NCBI GenBank assembly: GCA_028571685.1
Contig: CM053146.1
Location: forward strand, 63,893,431-63,957,430
DNA length: 64,000 nucleotides
Reading direction: 5' to 3'
DNA from: Heterohyrax brucei
Taxonomy: Eukaryota; Chordata; Mammalia; Hyracoidea; Procaviidae
Below, piece by piece: positions 33,301 to 43,984 of this stretch. The position numbers were made by a program, and so were the translations under genes. The notes below the pieces were generated by a model. That model did no database searches. It saw only the letters and a list, made by a program, of their open reading frames with translations, and was not told the origin of the DNA. Each line of letters begins with the position of its first letter. Within the stretch, counting starts at the first letter, position 1.

Positions 33301-33380
33301 TGATTGACCCTAGATACTCCCTCCCTTACCTCCTCTACACTGTGATTGCATCCTCTGTCTTTTTGGGAGCTCTGTTGATC
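30375..33380. other. Largest repeat-poor block (3 kb), upstream of the TANC1 exon
   Basis: No SINE, LINE or LTR recognised over 3 kb. Several open stretches (for example 32674-32931 +, 30306-30716 -) lack similarity or splice context. It is a candidate location for conserved non-coding elements. Confidence 0.5.
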
Positions 33381-33381
33381 C

Positions 33382-33540
33382 TAGGGACTCCTGGTGGCAT
33401 AGTGGTTAAGAGCTCAGCTGCTTACTAAAATGTTGGCAGTTCACATCCACCAAATACTCCGTGAAAACTGTGTGAGGCAGTTTTGCTTTGTCCTACAGGG
33501 TTCCCATGAGTTGGAATCAACTTGATGGCAGCAATCTTTT
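33382..33540 (+). mobile_element. AfroSINE, sense
   Basis: GGGACTCCTGGTGGCATAGT, GTTAAGAGCTCAGCTGCTTA, TGGCAGTTCACATCCACC and AGTTGGAATCAACTTGATGG, then a T-rich tail. Confidence 0.93.
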
Positions 33541-33902
33541 TTTTTTAGTTTTTATTTTTAGCCTGTCCTAGGTTGTTTAATTTCATAATAGTAATCTTGT
33601 TTGTCTTCAAGGTCACATGAGTTGAATGCCAAGGAGAAACTGTCTTATAAGTGAGACGTGGTTCCAGTCCCGTGATTGGTTTGGGCTGGTTAAGTTTTAG
33701 AAATGTGAATTCTGTAGTGTGAGGAGTGTGGAGCAGACAGGATGAGAGAACCGATGTACAGTGCTGGGGGGGAATGTTCAGGTAGCTTAGACTCTCACTC
33801 AGACATTCTCATTGAGAGAGGCGGTGAGGAAGACATGGAGTTTTGGAATAGATGCTGGCATTTGATATTCATGTACGACTAGTAACCTTCCTCCCTTGTA
33901 GT

Positions 33903-34056
33903 TGTTAGTGCTGTTGAGTTGGTTCCAACTCGTAGTAACCCTAGAGGTCATAGTACAACTGCCCCATAGAGTTCCAAGGAATGCCTGTTGGATTTGAACT
34001 GCTGACCTCTTGGCTAGCAGCTGTAGCACTTCGCTACTACACCACCAGGGTTTCCC
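33903..34056 (-). mobile_element. AfroSINE, antisense, about 300 bp upstream of the exon
   Basis: GTGCTGTTGAGTTGGTTCCA, CATAGTACAACTGCCCCATA, TGACCTCTTGGCTAGCAGCT and ACACCACCAGGGTTTCCC. Confidence 0.93.
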
Positions 34057-34272
34057 TTCTTCCCTTATGTATTCCAAGTCAGATTTTCTTATGGATCATT
34101 CACACTTGCCTTAGTCTGATCTCAGATCATTGGCTTTCTGAACAGGTTCTTAGGAATGAAACCAGACCAGTTGGACAGGGTGTACAAAGGGATATGGAGC
34201 AGAGTTCATTAGGCTCATGAAGTGATGCTTGAATTTTTAAGTCTTAAGAATGTAAGAACAGTAGAAAAGTAA

Positions 34273-34611
<339 letters not shown>

Positions 34612-34653
34612 TAATACTACATGTATTAAAATTATGCCAAACTAGTATCTAGA

Positions 34654-34698
34654 GTCGCTATGAGTTGGAATCGACTTGATGGCAGTGGTTTGTTTTTT
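34654..34698 (+). mobile_element. Micro-SINE: 45-bp AfroSINE 3' end with TSD
   Basis: GTCGCTATGAGTTGGAATCG continues to GGTTTGTTTTTT. Flanks GTATCTAGA (34645-34653) and GTATTTAGA (34699-34707) differ at one base. It lies just downstream of the TANC1 exon. Confidence 0.8.
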
Positions 34699-34709
34699 GT
34701 ATTTAGAAG

Positions 34710-35105
34710 AAATATTTTGGGTGAAGCCTTTTTCATTGCCATAGTAACTTCTAGAAGAAGAAAATCTTTAGAAAAATATTATGGATTGGACAGATTCAAC
34801 CCTTACACTTAACCCATAATCTGGTTTGAATGCCTAGGCTTACAAACATTCTAGATTTTGTTGTGAATACTAATGTTAATCGTAGGTTTTGTTTTCTTCT
34901 TGCCTATGAGGCTAGAGAGCTATAACCTAAATGCATTGTGATCCTTCTTACAGTTATGAATTTAAACAGGCAGTATTTTTATTTACTACAAGTTATTTTA
35001 CTCTAATCTATTTTACTTGACTACATCATTTAGCATTCATGCTGGTAAAAAATGTGTTCATGAAAATTCAGCTTCAGACAGAGAAGTTGAGGCAAGGAAC
35101 TTATG
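34710..35105. other. Single-copy intron sequence
   Basis: No recognised feature. Confidence 0.5.
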
Positions 35106-35106
35106 G

Positions 35107-35262
35107 ATCACTTGCTGTGAGATATTTTGCTACCACTGCTAACCAAAAAGTCGGCAATTCAAATCCACCAGGTACTTCTTAAATACTCTAGGGGGCAGTT
35201 CTACTCTGGCCTCTAGGGTCTCCATGAATCAGATCGAACTCCACGGCACTGGGTTTTCATCC
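35107..35262 (+). mobile_element. AfroSINE, sense, head eroded
   Basis: GCTACCACTGCTAACCAAAA, GGCAATTCAAATCCACCAGG, GGGGGCAGTTCTACTCTGGC and CGAACTCCACGGCACTGG. Belongs to the subfamily of 38266. Confidence 0.9.
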
Positions 35263-35263
35263 A

Positions 35264-35345
35264 CCTAGAAACCCTGTAGGGCATTTCTAATCTGCCCTAT
35301 GAGTTGGAATCTGTTCCATGGCAATAGGTTGTTTTGGTTTTGATT
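35264..35345 (+). mobile_element. AfroSINE 3' half, sense
   Basis: CTAGAAACCCTGTAGGGCAT, then CCCTATGAGTTGGAATCTGT and GGCAATAGGTTG. Tandem to the preceding SINE. Confidence 0.85.
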
Positions 35346-35349
35346 CATC

Positions 35350-36338
35350 CATCTTTAGCAACTTTTTGCGCTTAACATTAACGAAAAGAAAAAGAATAGT
35401 CCTTAACTTTGCAAGGCTATGAATCAGACATGAGAAGAACCTTACCAAAATGCAGATACCTGGAACTGTAGAAGTTTTTCCATCTTTTAAGCCTGTTGAA
35501 TGTTTGTGTACTAAAGGCAGGATAATTTGGGGCCTTACTGATCATTTGGTAGTGCCAGGATTCCTCTCAAATACATGAAAAAAATATGTACTTCCCAGTT
35601 GCTCTGAAATGTGCCCTGAGGCTGTGAAGCTAGTCGCTGTGTTGATGGTTTTTAAAATATTTGTTTTACTTGAGATGTCATATGACTTATTTATGTACCA
35701 TTTAATGAATATTTAGAGTGTTATGTGTGGGTAAAATCAAGAAAAAAATATTAAGGCTTTGATGTTAGAAATAGTGCTAGGTGCTAGTGAGTGTCTAAAA
35801 CCTTTTATTGTGCTAGACTTATTTTGGACAACATTGTTTACAGTCATTAGCTGAAGCTTGGAAACTATCTTGGTATGAAATGATTTCCTGTGCCAAGGAA
35901 TTTGACCTGTTTATCAGTATTTGGGGAAATTCCTGGAATGCTCTGACTTCTCCCGTCTCCCGATGCCCTTTCCCCACCACTGTATTTCTTTGTCAGATTT
36001 CTTTGCTTCCTGCAAGGCATAATTCCCACACTACCTTTCTTGCCATGTTATACCACTGGAATTACTCACATCTTTTATAAAGATTCTCACATCATTTTGC
36101 TTTTTATCATCAGCCATGTCATTTGTCCTTTTTGCTTGAATAAATGTGTATGCAGGCTTCATATGTCTGGATCTTGGGGTCAGAGGAGGTGTCTTACTGA
36201 GGTACACCTTGTTGATACAAGATAGAGACTATAAATAATTCTGAACTTACCTGGGTCCTTAAGGAACTTCAGTTGAAGGTCCGGCCAAATACAGAGGTTT
36301 CACTTAGCAGACAGTTTTCCTTCCTGTAGTATGTACCA
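35350..36338. other. Single-copy intron sequence
   Basis: No recognised feature. Confidence 0.5.
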
Positions 36339-36340
36339 AA

Positions 36341-36425
36341 CGGTTCTGGTGGTAGAGTGATTAAGTGTCCGGCTGCTAACCAAAAGGTTGGCAGCTGGAA
36401 CCTGTCATCAGCTCTGCAGAAGACA
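36341..36425 (+). mobile_element. AfroSINE head, 3'-truncated
   Basis: GGTTCTGGTGGTAGAGTGAT and CCGGCTGCTAACCAAAAGGT. The tail is missing, so this is unlikely to be a simple intact insertion. Confidence 0.85.
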
Positions 36426-36429
36426 AGTA

Positions 36430-36800
36430 GGAATGAATTGATGTTGTTTGAACTTTAGGAATGGGGAGCACTTGAGCGACCACAGGGAATGTTGCATTTG
36501 AGACACAATTCTACTATTAATAATAAATGTGTGTTTTAATGGAGCTTAGGTTAGCGACTAATGGCATAGCAAGGATAGAAGATATGGTTGGGAGGGTATG
36601 GTTATCAAAAGGGTTTCACTGAGGCTACATAGCAATACAGTCATGCAGGCAGAGTCTCTAACTAGACCATTTCTCCTTCTGCATCCTGGCCACATTAGGT
36701 ATTTTTGGTTTTGAGAAGATATCTTAGTTTATTTTTCTCTCTAAAAATAAAATATATTTCTGCTAAATTCTTGCCAGACCTTATAGATAGAAGAAAGTAA
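36430..36800. other. Single-copy intron sequence
   Basis: No recognised feature. Confidence 0.5.
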
Positions 36801-36802
36801 TA

Positions 36803-36988
36803 GTTCTGGGTAGTGCAAATAGTTAATGTACTTCTCTGCCAACTGAAAGGTTGGCAGTTCTGATCTACCCAGAGGTGCCTTGGAAGAAAAGCTTGGTGAT
36901 CTAGTTCTGAAAAATCAGCCATTGAAATCACTGTGGAGCACACGTGTGACACATGTACTTGGAATCATCTTGACAGCAACTGGTTTTT
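36803..36988 (+). mobile_element. AfroSINE (long subfamily), sense
   Basis: TTCTGGGTAGTGCAAATAGT, CTACCCAGAGGTGCCTTGGA, TTCTGAAAAATCAGCCATTG and ATCATCTTGACAGCAACTGG. Confidence 0.93.
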
Positions 36989-36989
36989 A

Positions 36990-37402
36990 GTACTCCTGCG
37001 ACAGTTGACCTTTAAAGAGATGGAAGAAATATCCTTTGTATTAGATGTTTTTTGATCAAATCGTAATTAAATAAACTAAGCAGATACTACAAAACGGAGC
37101 AGTGCTTGTGTACTGTCCAAATGGGTACGGCAAATTAGTGTCTCACAGTGCTGACTTGACATAATTATCTTGGTATTCTTAATTCAGAAAGAAAAGAAAA
37201 GTCAAAGGCCAAGATGCTTGCTGAAAAATGGTGGTGACTTTGAATACATCAAACTATAAGCAATATTTTTTTCTACAGTGTCTAATTATGTACAGGTTTC
37301 TCTTTAAACCATATTGTTGGAAAATTATGCAGCACCTTAATGTTCTGCCTGCCTATAAAAATTGTTGACATATGATTGTGACTGTTGGCTGGATTAAAAA
37401 AC
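36990..37402. other. Single-copy intron sequence
   Basis: No recognised feature. Confidence 0.5.
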
Positions 37403-37411
37403 ATCTGTCTT

Positions 37412-37869
37412 AGAGGAGCCTCACTGGCAACACAAGAATAAAAAGAGGTGCATCATGAGATCTCCACTAAAAGACCTCAATTGATGGTCCAGCGGTTTTG
37501 GGGTTACTCTGAGAGCATGGCCCCCTTCCCTGATGCTGCCCTCTCCCATAAATTATAACAAAGGTCCACTCTTTGGACAGGAATGGATTGGACTTGGCAA
37601 GGCAGAGTGACCATGTATTGGAAGCACTTTATGGTTCTATACATCTATAGGATATCATCTTGCTGACCTCTGGCTGGAGGAAGGGGAGTGGATGGAGAGG
37701 AGGGGAAAGGAGGCTGTTGGGGGGATGAGACAGGTATGGAGCAGAGAGGAATAGTGTGCTGTCACCAGACAGGGAGAGCAGTGGAAGCTGCATGTAGGGG
37801 GGCATGTAAATTTACATGTGAATGTACATTTTCACTCAGTTATGTTAAATAAAAATAAAAAATATATAT
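37412..37869 (+). mobile_element. 5'-truncated L1 3' end, sense, with TSD
   Basis: The L1 3' UTR runs from about 37480 (GAGAGCATGGCCCCCTTCCC) to GTACATTTTCACTCAGTTAT and an A-rich tail. The 9-bp TSD ATCTGTCTT lies at 37403-37411 and 37870-37878. The first ~70 bp do not match the other copies and may be an inverted 5' segment or further 3' UTR. Confidence 0.85.
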
Positions 37870-38197
37870 ATCTGTCTTTAAAAAACTAATACTGTTGCAG
37901 GTAAAGATACAGTAAATACATGTACAGTGTGTCTGCAAGGGCCTGCAAGAAATTGAGCCACCCCCTGTGGGCTGTATCTTCAGGATTGAATCAGCTTGTC
38001 CAGCTCTGAGATTACTTTGATGACTTTTGCTCTAATTTGTAAAATAAGATCTCTTTCTCTTTTAAGACAGTACTTAAAACAAAACCAAGCCTGTTTTACT
38101 TGTTTGGCTAGAAACTCTTCACTAAATTGATGCTAATCAAGAAACTGTCAGGGACTGAACTTGTTATTCCATTCCGGATCAAATATTATAAACCCCT

Positions 38198-38265
38198 TTA
38201 GTGAGGAACTATGAACAATGTAGCCTGTGCTAAGGAAAATTTATGTATTAATACAATTGATGATT
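38198..38265 (+). repeat. Left copy of a 68-bp direct repeat flanking a SINE
   Basis: TTAGTGAGGAACTATGAACA through to TTGATGATT. Matches 38430-38497 at 66 of 68 positions, at a constant offset of 232. Confidence 0.97.
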
Positions 38266-38429
38266 GGGAAACCCTGGTGGTGTAATGGGTTAAGTGCTAC
38301 CACTGCTAACCACAAGATCGGCAGTTCAAATCCACCAGGCACACCTTGAATACTCTGGGGGTCAGTTCTCCTCTGGCCTCTAGGGTCGCCATGAGTCAGA
38401 TCCGACTTGATGGCATTTGGCTGGCTGGC
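38266..38429 (+). mobile_element. Complete AfroSINE, sense, between 68-bp repeats
   Basis: GGGAAACCCTGGTGGTGTAA head, GATCGGCAGTTCAAATCCAC B-box region, GGGTCAGTTCTCCTCTGGCC and tail GAGTCAGATCCGACTTGATG ending GGCTGGCTGGC. It fills the whole interval between the two 68-bp copies. Confidence 0.95.
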
Positions 38430-38497
38430 TTAGTGAGGAACTATGAACAATATAGCCTGTGCTAAGGAAAATTTATGTATTAATACAATTGGTGATT
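38430..38497 (+). repeat. Right copy of the 68-bp direct repeat
   Basis: Two substitutions relative to the left copy, at 38452 and 38492. Confidence 0.97.
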
Positions 38498-38499
38498 AG

Positions 38500-39012
38500 T
38501 TCTGGACTTAGGGAACTCTGAACCAGAGACAATTTCAATAATATGACCTTACATTTTGCATGATTGAATTCTTTACATTCTGTTTACATTGATAGTTATT
38601 ATTTTTATTTACTGCCATGTTCCATTTATTTATATATATGTTTTTCCTTGCTTGGTGGATAATTCTTCATTATTATCTCAAATTTTGGTTTTCCATAATG
38701 TAAAACACTAGATACTCGTTAATGTAGCCCTGTAGCTGCTGGCAGTCATCTTGGATTGCAAATTCATTAACATTTGTAATATATTCTTTTGTCTTTCCTT
38801 GAAGAAAATACTTTATTTCCCATGGTGTATTTTTTGGTAATATCATTAGTTACTTTATATTTTGATTGCTTTTCTGAAATTTCTTTGAGTCTGTTATGAA
38901 AAAATCAAAAATAGGGCATATATGAGAAGCAGTTTTTTAAAAATGCTGTGATAGGTTATGACACCAAATGGTGAGAAGTCAATGATACTGCTCTTCTTAT
39001 ATGCACTTGTGT
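38500..39012. other. AT-rich single-copy intron sequence
   Basis: No recognised feature. Confidence 0.5.
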
Positions 39013-39026
39013 GGGAGACGGAATTA

Positions 39027-39247
39027 AAAAAAAAAAAACAGTTTAAACTTGACCTTGAGTTTCTTCTGACTCATGGCAATCTCATGTGTTAACCAAATGG
39101 AACTGTACTCCACTGGTTTTTCTTGACTGTAATCTTTATAGAAGCAGATTGCCAGACGTTTCTTCTGCAACTCCATTGAGTGGGTTTGATCCACTAACCT
39201 TTTGGTTAAGAGCCAAGTACAAACTATTTGAGCTACCCAGGGCTCTG
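39027..39247 (-). mobile_element. Long-form AfroSINE, antisense
   Basis: An A-run is followed by TTCTTCTGACTCATGGCAAT, TTGACTGTAATCTTTATAGA, AAGCAGATTGCCAGACGTTT and CCTTTTGGTTAAGAGCCAAG. Confidence 0.9.
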
Positions 39248-39813
39248 GAAACTAGTAGTACATTCTGTTTCCACCTCTGCTGCCTTCAATTCCGTTTCCC
39301 TACTTGACATAGCTGACACAGCAGTTTTGAAACCCGTTCTGGCTGTTTCCTTAAGGAAGAAACCTCAAAATTGACAAGCTTTTTTCAGAAGTATAAAAAA
39401 ATACTGCGTATGGAGAGAAATGATACAAATTTTACTGAGGAATACAACTTGAGTTGGGCACGCTTAGCAAAATTACAAAGTATTTCCAAGTTCACAAATG
39501 AATTCAAGGTTTTTATACAAAAAGGCTAGCATGACTGCAAAAGCAGATACATCTGTCTTCGTGTCAGTTAATCTGTTTTCAAATGCTTTCCGGATGGCAA
39601 GCATTTTTTCACCAGGAACAGTGGGCGCATGCTTGTGGAATCATCTTCAAGCAATTGTAACAATTACTTGCAAAACAAGACTTGAAAGTGGTATCTATAC
39701 TTTTAAAACCCTGCTGCTTTTTTTGGTGGGGGGCGGGTTCTGGGGTTAAATTTTAATCCTGTATTCAGTTCACTTCTAACTAAGTTTCTAAAGCTGCACC
39801 AAATACACTAGGC

Positions 39814-40240
39814 TTTTTTTTTTTTTCCTGTTTTTAATACTCTGTACTGCATGCTATATCTGCATGTTTTTGGATCATAAATATTAAATATGGTGGAAAT
39901 GCATGGAATCCATAAAATTAAAAATGAGACCAAACTGAACACTAAAAATAGTACATGGTAGCTGGAGAAATGAAGACGGGCAAAAATAAATTTGAGGTAA
40001 CTGTAGTGGTCTGATGCCACTGATCTGAGTATCTGTAAAAGTTCAAAGAAGTGTTTGGAGATTCAAGTAACAAACCACCTGCTCCATTGGTCAGACATCC
40101 GGATTCCAATCCAGACCTGTGTCCGCCATTGTAGTTAATGCCAGAAGCCTCAGTTTTAGAGTGACTTCTCCTCTGGATCAAAAATAACCCTGAGGATTCT
40201 GCAGTCACCATTATGAGTGTTTTCTCCTATGTGGGTTTTT
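39814..40240 (-). pseudogene. Possible processed pseudogene or retrocopy, unidentified
   Basis: On the minus strand a sequence open for 89 codons (40211-39942) ends and is followed by a 3' UTR-like stretch reaching an A13 tail (T-run at 39814-39826). A retrocopy of an unknown mRNA is an inference. The protein is not recognised and no poly(A) signal is clear. Confidence 0.3.
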
Positions 40241-40244
40241 CACT

Positions 40245-41125
40245 GGATTGCTATTTTTTATATGTTGGATTTTTCATCTACTTATTCATCATGCTGTAGC
40301 TTAGGTGCTCTGCTTCTGTGATCCTCTAGGTGGAGTATGTATGGAACTTGACCACATGTGGAAGAACCACTTGACACAGTAGAAAGCTAACTCAGGGTAT
40401 GAAGTTGGTGTCCTTTAAGGACTTAGTTTCATCAAGATACTTAATTCTCTGAGTAGCAGGATGGACTGTCTTTTGATCACAAATGTTAGACATTTCATAC
40501 ATTTAGCTCTTTCATGGACCATAGGATATATATGCCCATATGCTTTGTCATTCCTGGATGTTTATTGGCAGGTGTTTGCACTAGTATATTTTAATAATTG
40601 TGGTAGATAGTGGTACAGCTGCACCGTATTTGAGTGTTGGGAGCCATTCATAGTAGGGGATACTATCCAGAAGCGTGACTGCATAAAAACTTCTGTGTCT
40701 TTTTGCCTTTGTACAGTCAGATGAAGGTTGCAAGCGTGTTTACTATTTCCTTTGTTATTGGGAAGGTACAGCTACCAGTATTTGAAAATATTCAATTAAA
40801 TGTATTACTTTGAGGGTGAAAACAGTTTGTGATATACTTCGAGGGTCATGGGACCCCTAGTATGATGTGCTTTATGGAGCATGTTTCTAATGTGGCCCAC
40901 TAAAGCAAACTTACAACAATTAGATACAGCAAATACACTGCTTGTTTTAGTATTTCATGTATATTTTTGAAAATTTGAGTGAGGTATTTTATGGCTCAAA
41001 TGTAACCTGGAAGTGCAGTTTGCCATGGGACAGATAGTCCCTCGTGTTATGTCTTTCATGGGACATGGTGCTCATATATCCCACTTTCAGTTGGCTCTGC
41101 ATTTTTTCAAATACAAAGCTATAAA
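40245..41125. other. Single-copy intron sequence
   Basis: No recognised feature. Confidence 0.5.
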
Positions 41126-41140
41126 CAAAGATTCCACATC

Positions 41141-41526
41141 CTTCGGGGTTCCCCTGGGAGCATGACCTCTGGCCCTGATGCTGCCCTTGCCCATAAATCA
41201 TGACGAAGGTCCACTCTTCAGACATGAATGGATTGGACTTGGCAATGCAGAGTGACCACATATCGGATGCACTTTATGGTTCTATACATCTATAGGATAT
41301 CATCCTGCTGACCTCTGGCTGAGGAAGGAGAGTGGATGGAGAGGAGGGAAAAGGAGGCTGTTGGGAGGATGAGACATGCATGGAGCAGAGAGGAATAGTG
41401 TGCTGTCACCGGACAGGGAGAGCAGAGGAAGCTGCATGTAGGTGGGCATGTAAATTCATATGGGAATGTACATTTTCACTCAGTCATAATAATACATATA
41501 TATGTAAAATAAATAAAAAATTAAAA
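41141..41526 (+). mobile_element. 5'-truncated L1 3' end, 386 bp, sense, with TSD
   Basis: Runs from CTTCGGGGTTCCCCTGGGAG to ACATTTTCACTCAGTCATAA and an A-rich tail. The TSD AAAGATTCCACATC (41127-41140) against AAAGATTCCATATC (41527-41540) differs at one of 14 positions. Confidence 0.92.
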
Positions 41527-41591
41527 AAAGATTCCATATCTAGCACATTAGTGGAAAACATGCCTTCACAAAATAAATCCCCCCACAGTTC

Positions 41592-42255
41592 ACCCAAACC
41601 AAGCCCTTTGCTGTTGTCTTGGTCATCTAGCGCTGCTGTAACCGAAATACCAGATGGGAATGACTTCAGATAGAGAAATTTTATTCTGTCATCCGGTAGA
41701 CTACTAGTTCGAATTCAGGTCATCAGCCCCAGAGGAAGGCTTTCTCTCTTGGCTCTGGAGGAAGGTTCTTGTCATCAGTCTTACCTTGGACTGGGAGCTT
41801 CTGAGGTGTAGGGACCCCAGGTGCTTTCTGAAGGATGTACTCAACTCCGAGCATTGCTTCTTTCTTGATGATATAAGGTACCCAAATCTCTCTGCAAACT
41901 TCTCTTTCCTTTATATCCCAAGAGATTGCCTAATAGCACATTACAATCTTATGCATTATATCCTTTCTCACCAACATAGCTACTGCTATCCTCCCTAGTT
42001 AACATCATAGAAGCAGGATTTATAACATAAAAAAAATCACACAATACCAGGAATCATGGCTTAGCCAATTTACTACACACATTTTGGGAGGGACACAGTT
42101 CAATCCAAATGACAGCTATGCAGTTAATTCTGACTTACAGGACAGAGTAGAATTGCTGCATAGAGTTTTCAAGGAGTACCTGGGTGGATCTGAACTGCTG
42201 ACCTTTTGGTTAGTGGCCATAGAACTTAACCATTACACCACCAGTGTTTCCCCTT
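41592..42255 (-). mobile_element. Antisense AfroSINE split by an LTR-like element
   Basis: The tail piece ACCCAAACCAAGCCCTTTGC lies at about 41592-41614. The remainder resumes at 42115 with GCAGTTAATTCTGACTTACA, AGAGTAGAATTGC, TTTTGGTTAGTGGCC and ends in ACACCACCAGTGTTTCC. The SINE itself was inserted next to or into the retrovirus remnant that begins at 42256. Confidence 0.85.
41615..42114 (-). mobile_element. LTR-like element, family A, antisense (500 bp)
   Basis: TGTCTTGGTCATCTAGCGCT to GACACAGTTCAATCCAAATG plus ACA is the reverse complement of the element at 27758. It lies inside a SINE. Flanks GCTGT (41610-41614) and GCTAT (42115-42119) fit a 5-bp TSD with one mismatch, typical of an LTR integration. 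Solo LTR inferred. Confidence 0.82.
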
Positions 42256-42970
42256 GAAAGGATTAACAAAACCTATCATAGCTATTACAGCAATCAAGAT
42301 GACTAATCCAGTTTGTAGGATAGAGCACAACCAGGCACCAATACTGCTGAATAACTAACTAACAGTGTCTGAAAAGGCAGATTCAGGCATAGGAGATATT
42401 TAATGTATCTAAGTAGCTTTCTTGATCTGACTCAACAGCACTTAGCTTGGCTAAGTAGCTTTCTAGTTGAATTTTCTAATAATTTTTGTTTTATTTATGC
42501 AAGTACAGCAGGAGGTACTAGCAATGGCAAAGACACTTGTTGAGCTAGGAGGATATCAAGAGCCATTTTATGATCTAATACTACTTGAACAAGAAATTCT
42601 AAAGACTTCTGTTGGTTTGCATTTCAACTGCAACATTATCAGCAGTTTGAGTCACTATAGTAGCTAGTTTGCAAATAGATCTTTCAAGTTGAGGACTAGT
42701 GTTAGGTAAGAATACTAGAAGGAATACCCATCCTATCTCAGATTAATCACATACCATTACTAGTACATTGTTTACTTTCATTGTAGTGTAGATATCAGAG
42801 GGGATTCGCAAAGTCCCTCAGATGCATTGACTCTTTATGTTCCAACCATCTAAGCAAAACGATGCCCACTTGCAAGAGTAATCATGTGGAATAAGCTCCT
42901 TTATTGCAAGAAAACCTGATCATATACATAAAAATACATGCCATAAGGGGCACAAATCATACTGTTTCTG
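42256..42970 (-). pseudogene. env: ERV envelope TM remnant (decayed)
   Basis: The minus strand shows, in order, the region around the CX6CC disulfide motif (SCCTC near 42487-42510, first cysteine lost), preceded by an LDHKMALDILLAQQ stretch near 42530-42575. A hydrophobic membrane-anchor-like segment (ILQTGLVILIAVIAM) lies near 42275-42325. Frameshifts and stops separate these, and a 28-bp SINE tail with its TSD interrupts the region at 42409-42464. The surface (SU) part, up to about 43557, is not recognisable. Confidence 0.75.
42423..42450 (+). mobile_element. Micro-SINE: 28-bp AfroSINE 3' end with perfect 14-bp TSD
   Basis: The insert TGATCTGACTCAACAGCACT continues to TAGCTTGG, the SINE 3' end. 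An exact 14-bp repeat CTAAGTAGCTTTCT flanks it at 42409-42422 and 42451-42464. It interrupts the old envelope remnant. Confidence 0.92.
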
Positions 42971-43557
42971 GTAGTGGTATCTGGAAGGGATATGATTGGG
43001 TAGGCCTTCTCAAGCCTGTTTTCTGCCAAAGAATTATTACAACTAGACAGTCATTCCAACTTTAGCCAGTTCCAAAGTTAAATGCTTATGTGCCTTTGTC
43101 ATCTCAGGCATGCTGCTAAAGTTGCTGCATGGGCATTTTTTTCAGAATCTAGGGGTTCTATCATGTAAGATTAAAAAATAATTTTATCAATAAGAAGATC
43201 TCCAGGCAGCTTGGGAGCAACTCTTATTGTGTGGGTTAAATTAAAGCATGTTGCCAGAGTTTGGGTCTGTAATCCAGAAGGATGCCATAGTCTTAATACA
43301 TATACCTCATGTAAAGATGAGGTTGAAATTAACAGTATCATTTGGTACAACAGTATAATAATGGATGTGAATTTTCATGTGCAGTTCATGAAGATAGATG
43401 ACAGAATCAACATTCAGTCAAATTACTGGCTCTAGGCACAATGACTGTATTGCCTCTCTTAGTGTTAGAATAAACTGATGAGAAGAAAAGAAAAAGGCTT
43501 AAATTTACTTTTATAGTGAATAAAACTACCAGGAAATAAGACCACAGGTATATAGTG

Positions 43558-43717
43558 AAAAAAAAACAAAAACCTAGTGTCATCGGGTTGGATCTGACTC
43601 ACAGTGATCCTAGAGGTCAGAGTGAAACTGCCCCATAAAATTTTCAGGGAGCGCCTGGTGGATTTGAACTGCTGACCTTTTGGTTAGCAGACGTAGAACT
43701 TAAGCCACTGCATGCAG
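43558..43717 (-). mobile_element. AfroSINE inserted in the ERV, antisense
   Basis: An A-rich start, then GGTTGGATCTGACTCACAGT, AGAGTGAAACTGCCCCATAA and TTTTGGTTAGCAGACGTAGA. Near full length. Confidence 0.93.
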
Positions 43718-43984
43718 TAAGGATAGCTATAACCACCAGAGTCCATAAAATTCTGTTCAAGTCCCTTCCAAAGAAGTTCGAATGAGTCTTTTAGTTGATA
43801 AGTCTTTCAATACACATGTTTCCTAGGGATGATGTTAGGTGGGTTTCTGGGTGTGGCGTTTCTGGTCATCTAACACTTCTTTAACCTGTGAAAGGTATTA
43901 GACTATTAACTTTTGACAGCATTTCTTTTGGTTAGGTTTTAACAATGTTAGGGTCAAAAAGGTAAGATGGGGAAGGAACAATGG

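Noticed and set aside
41615-42114. This element as the 3' LTR of the neighbouring ERV
   Set aside because: It is embedded in a SINE with its own near-matching 5-bp flanks and matches other solo copies at 10846, 17491 and 27758 that have no ERV beside them.
42467-42667. Plus-strand open frame of 66 codons
   Set aside because: It is the complement of the envelope TM remnant on the minus strand.
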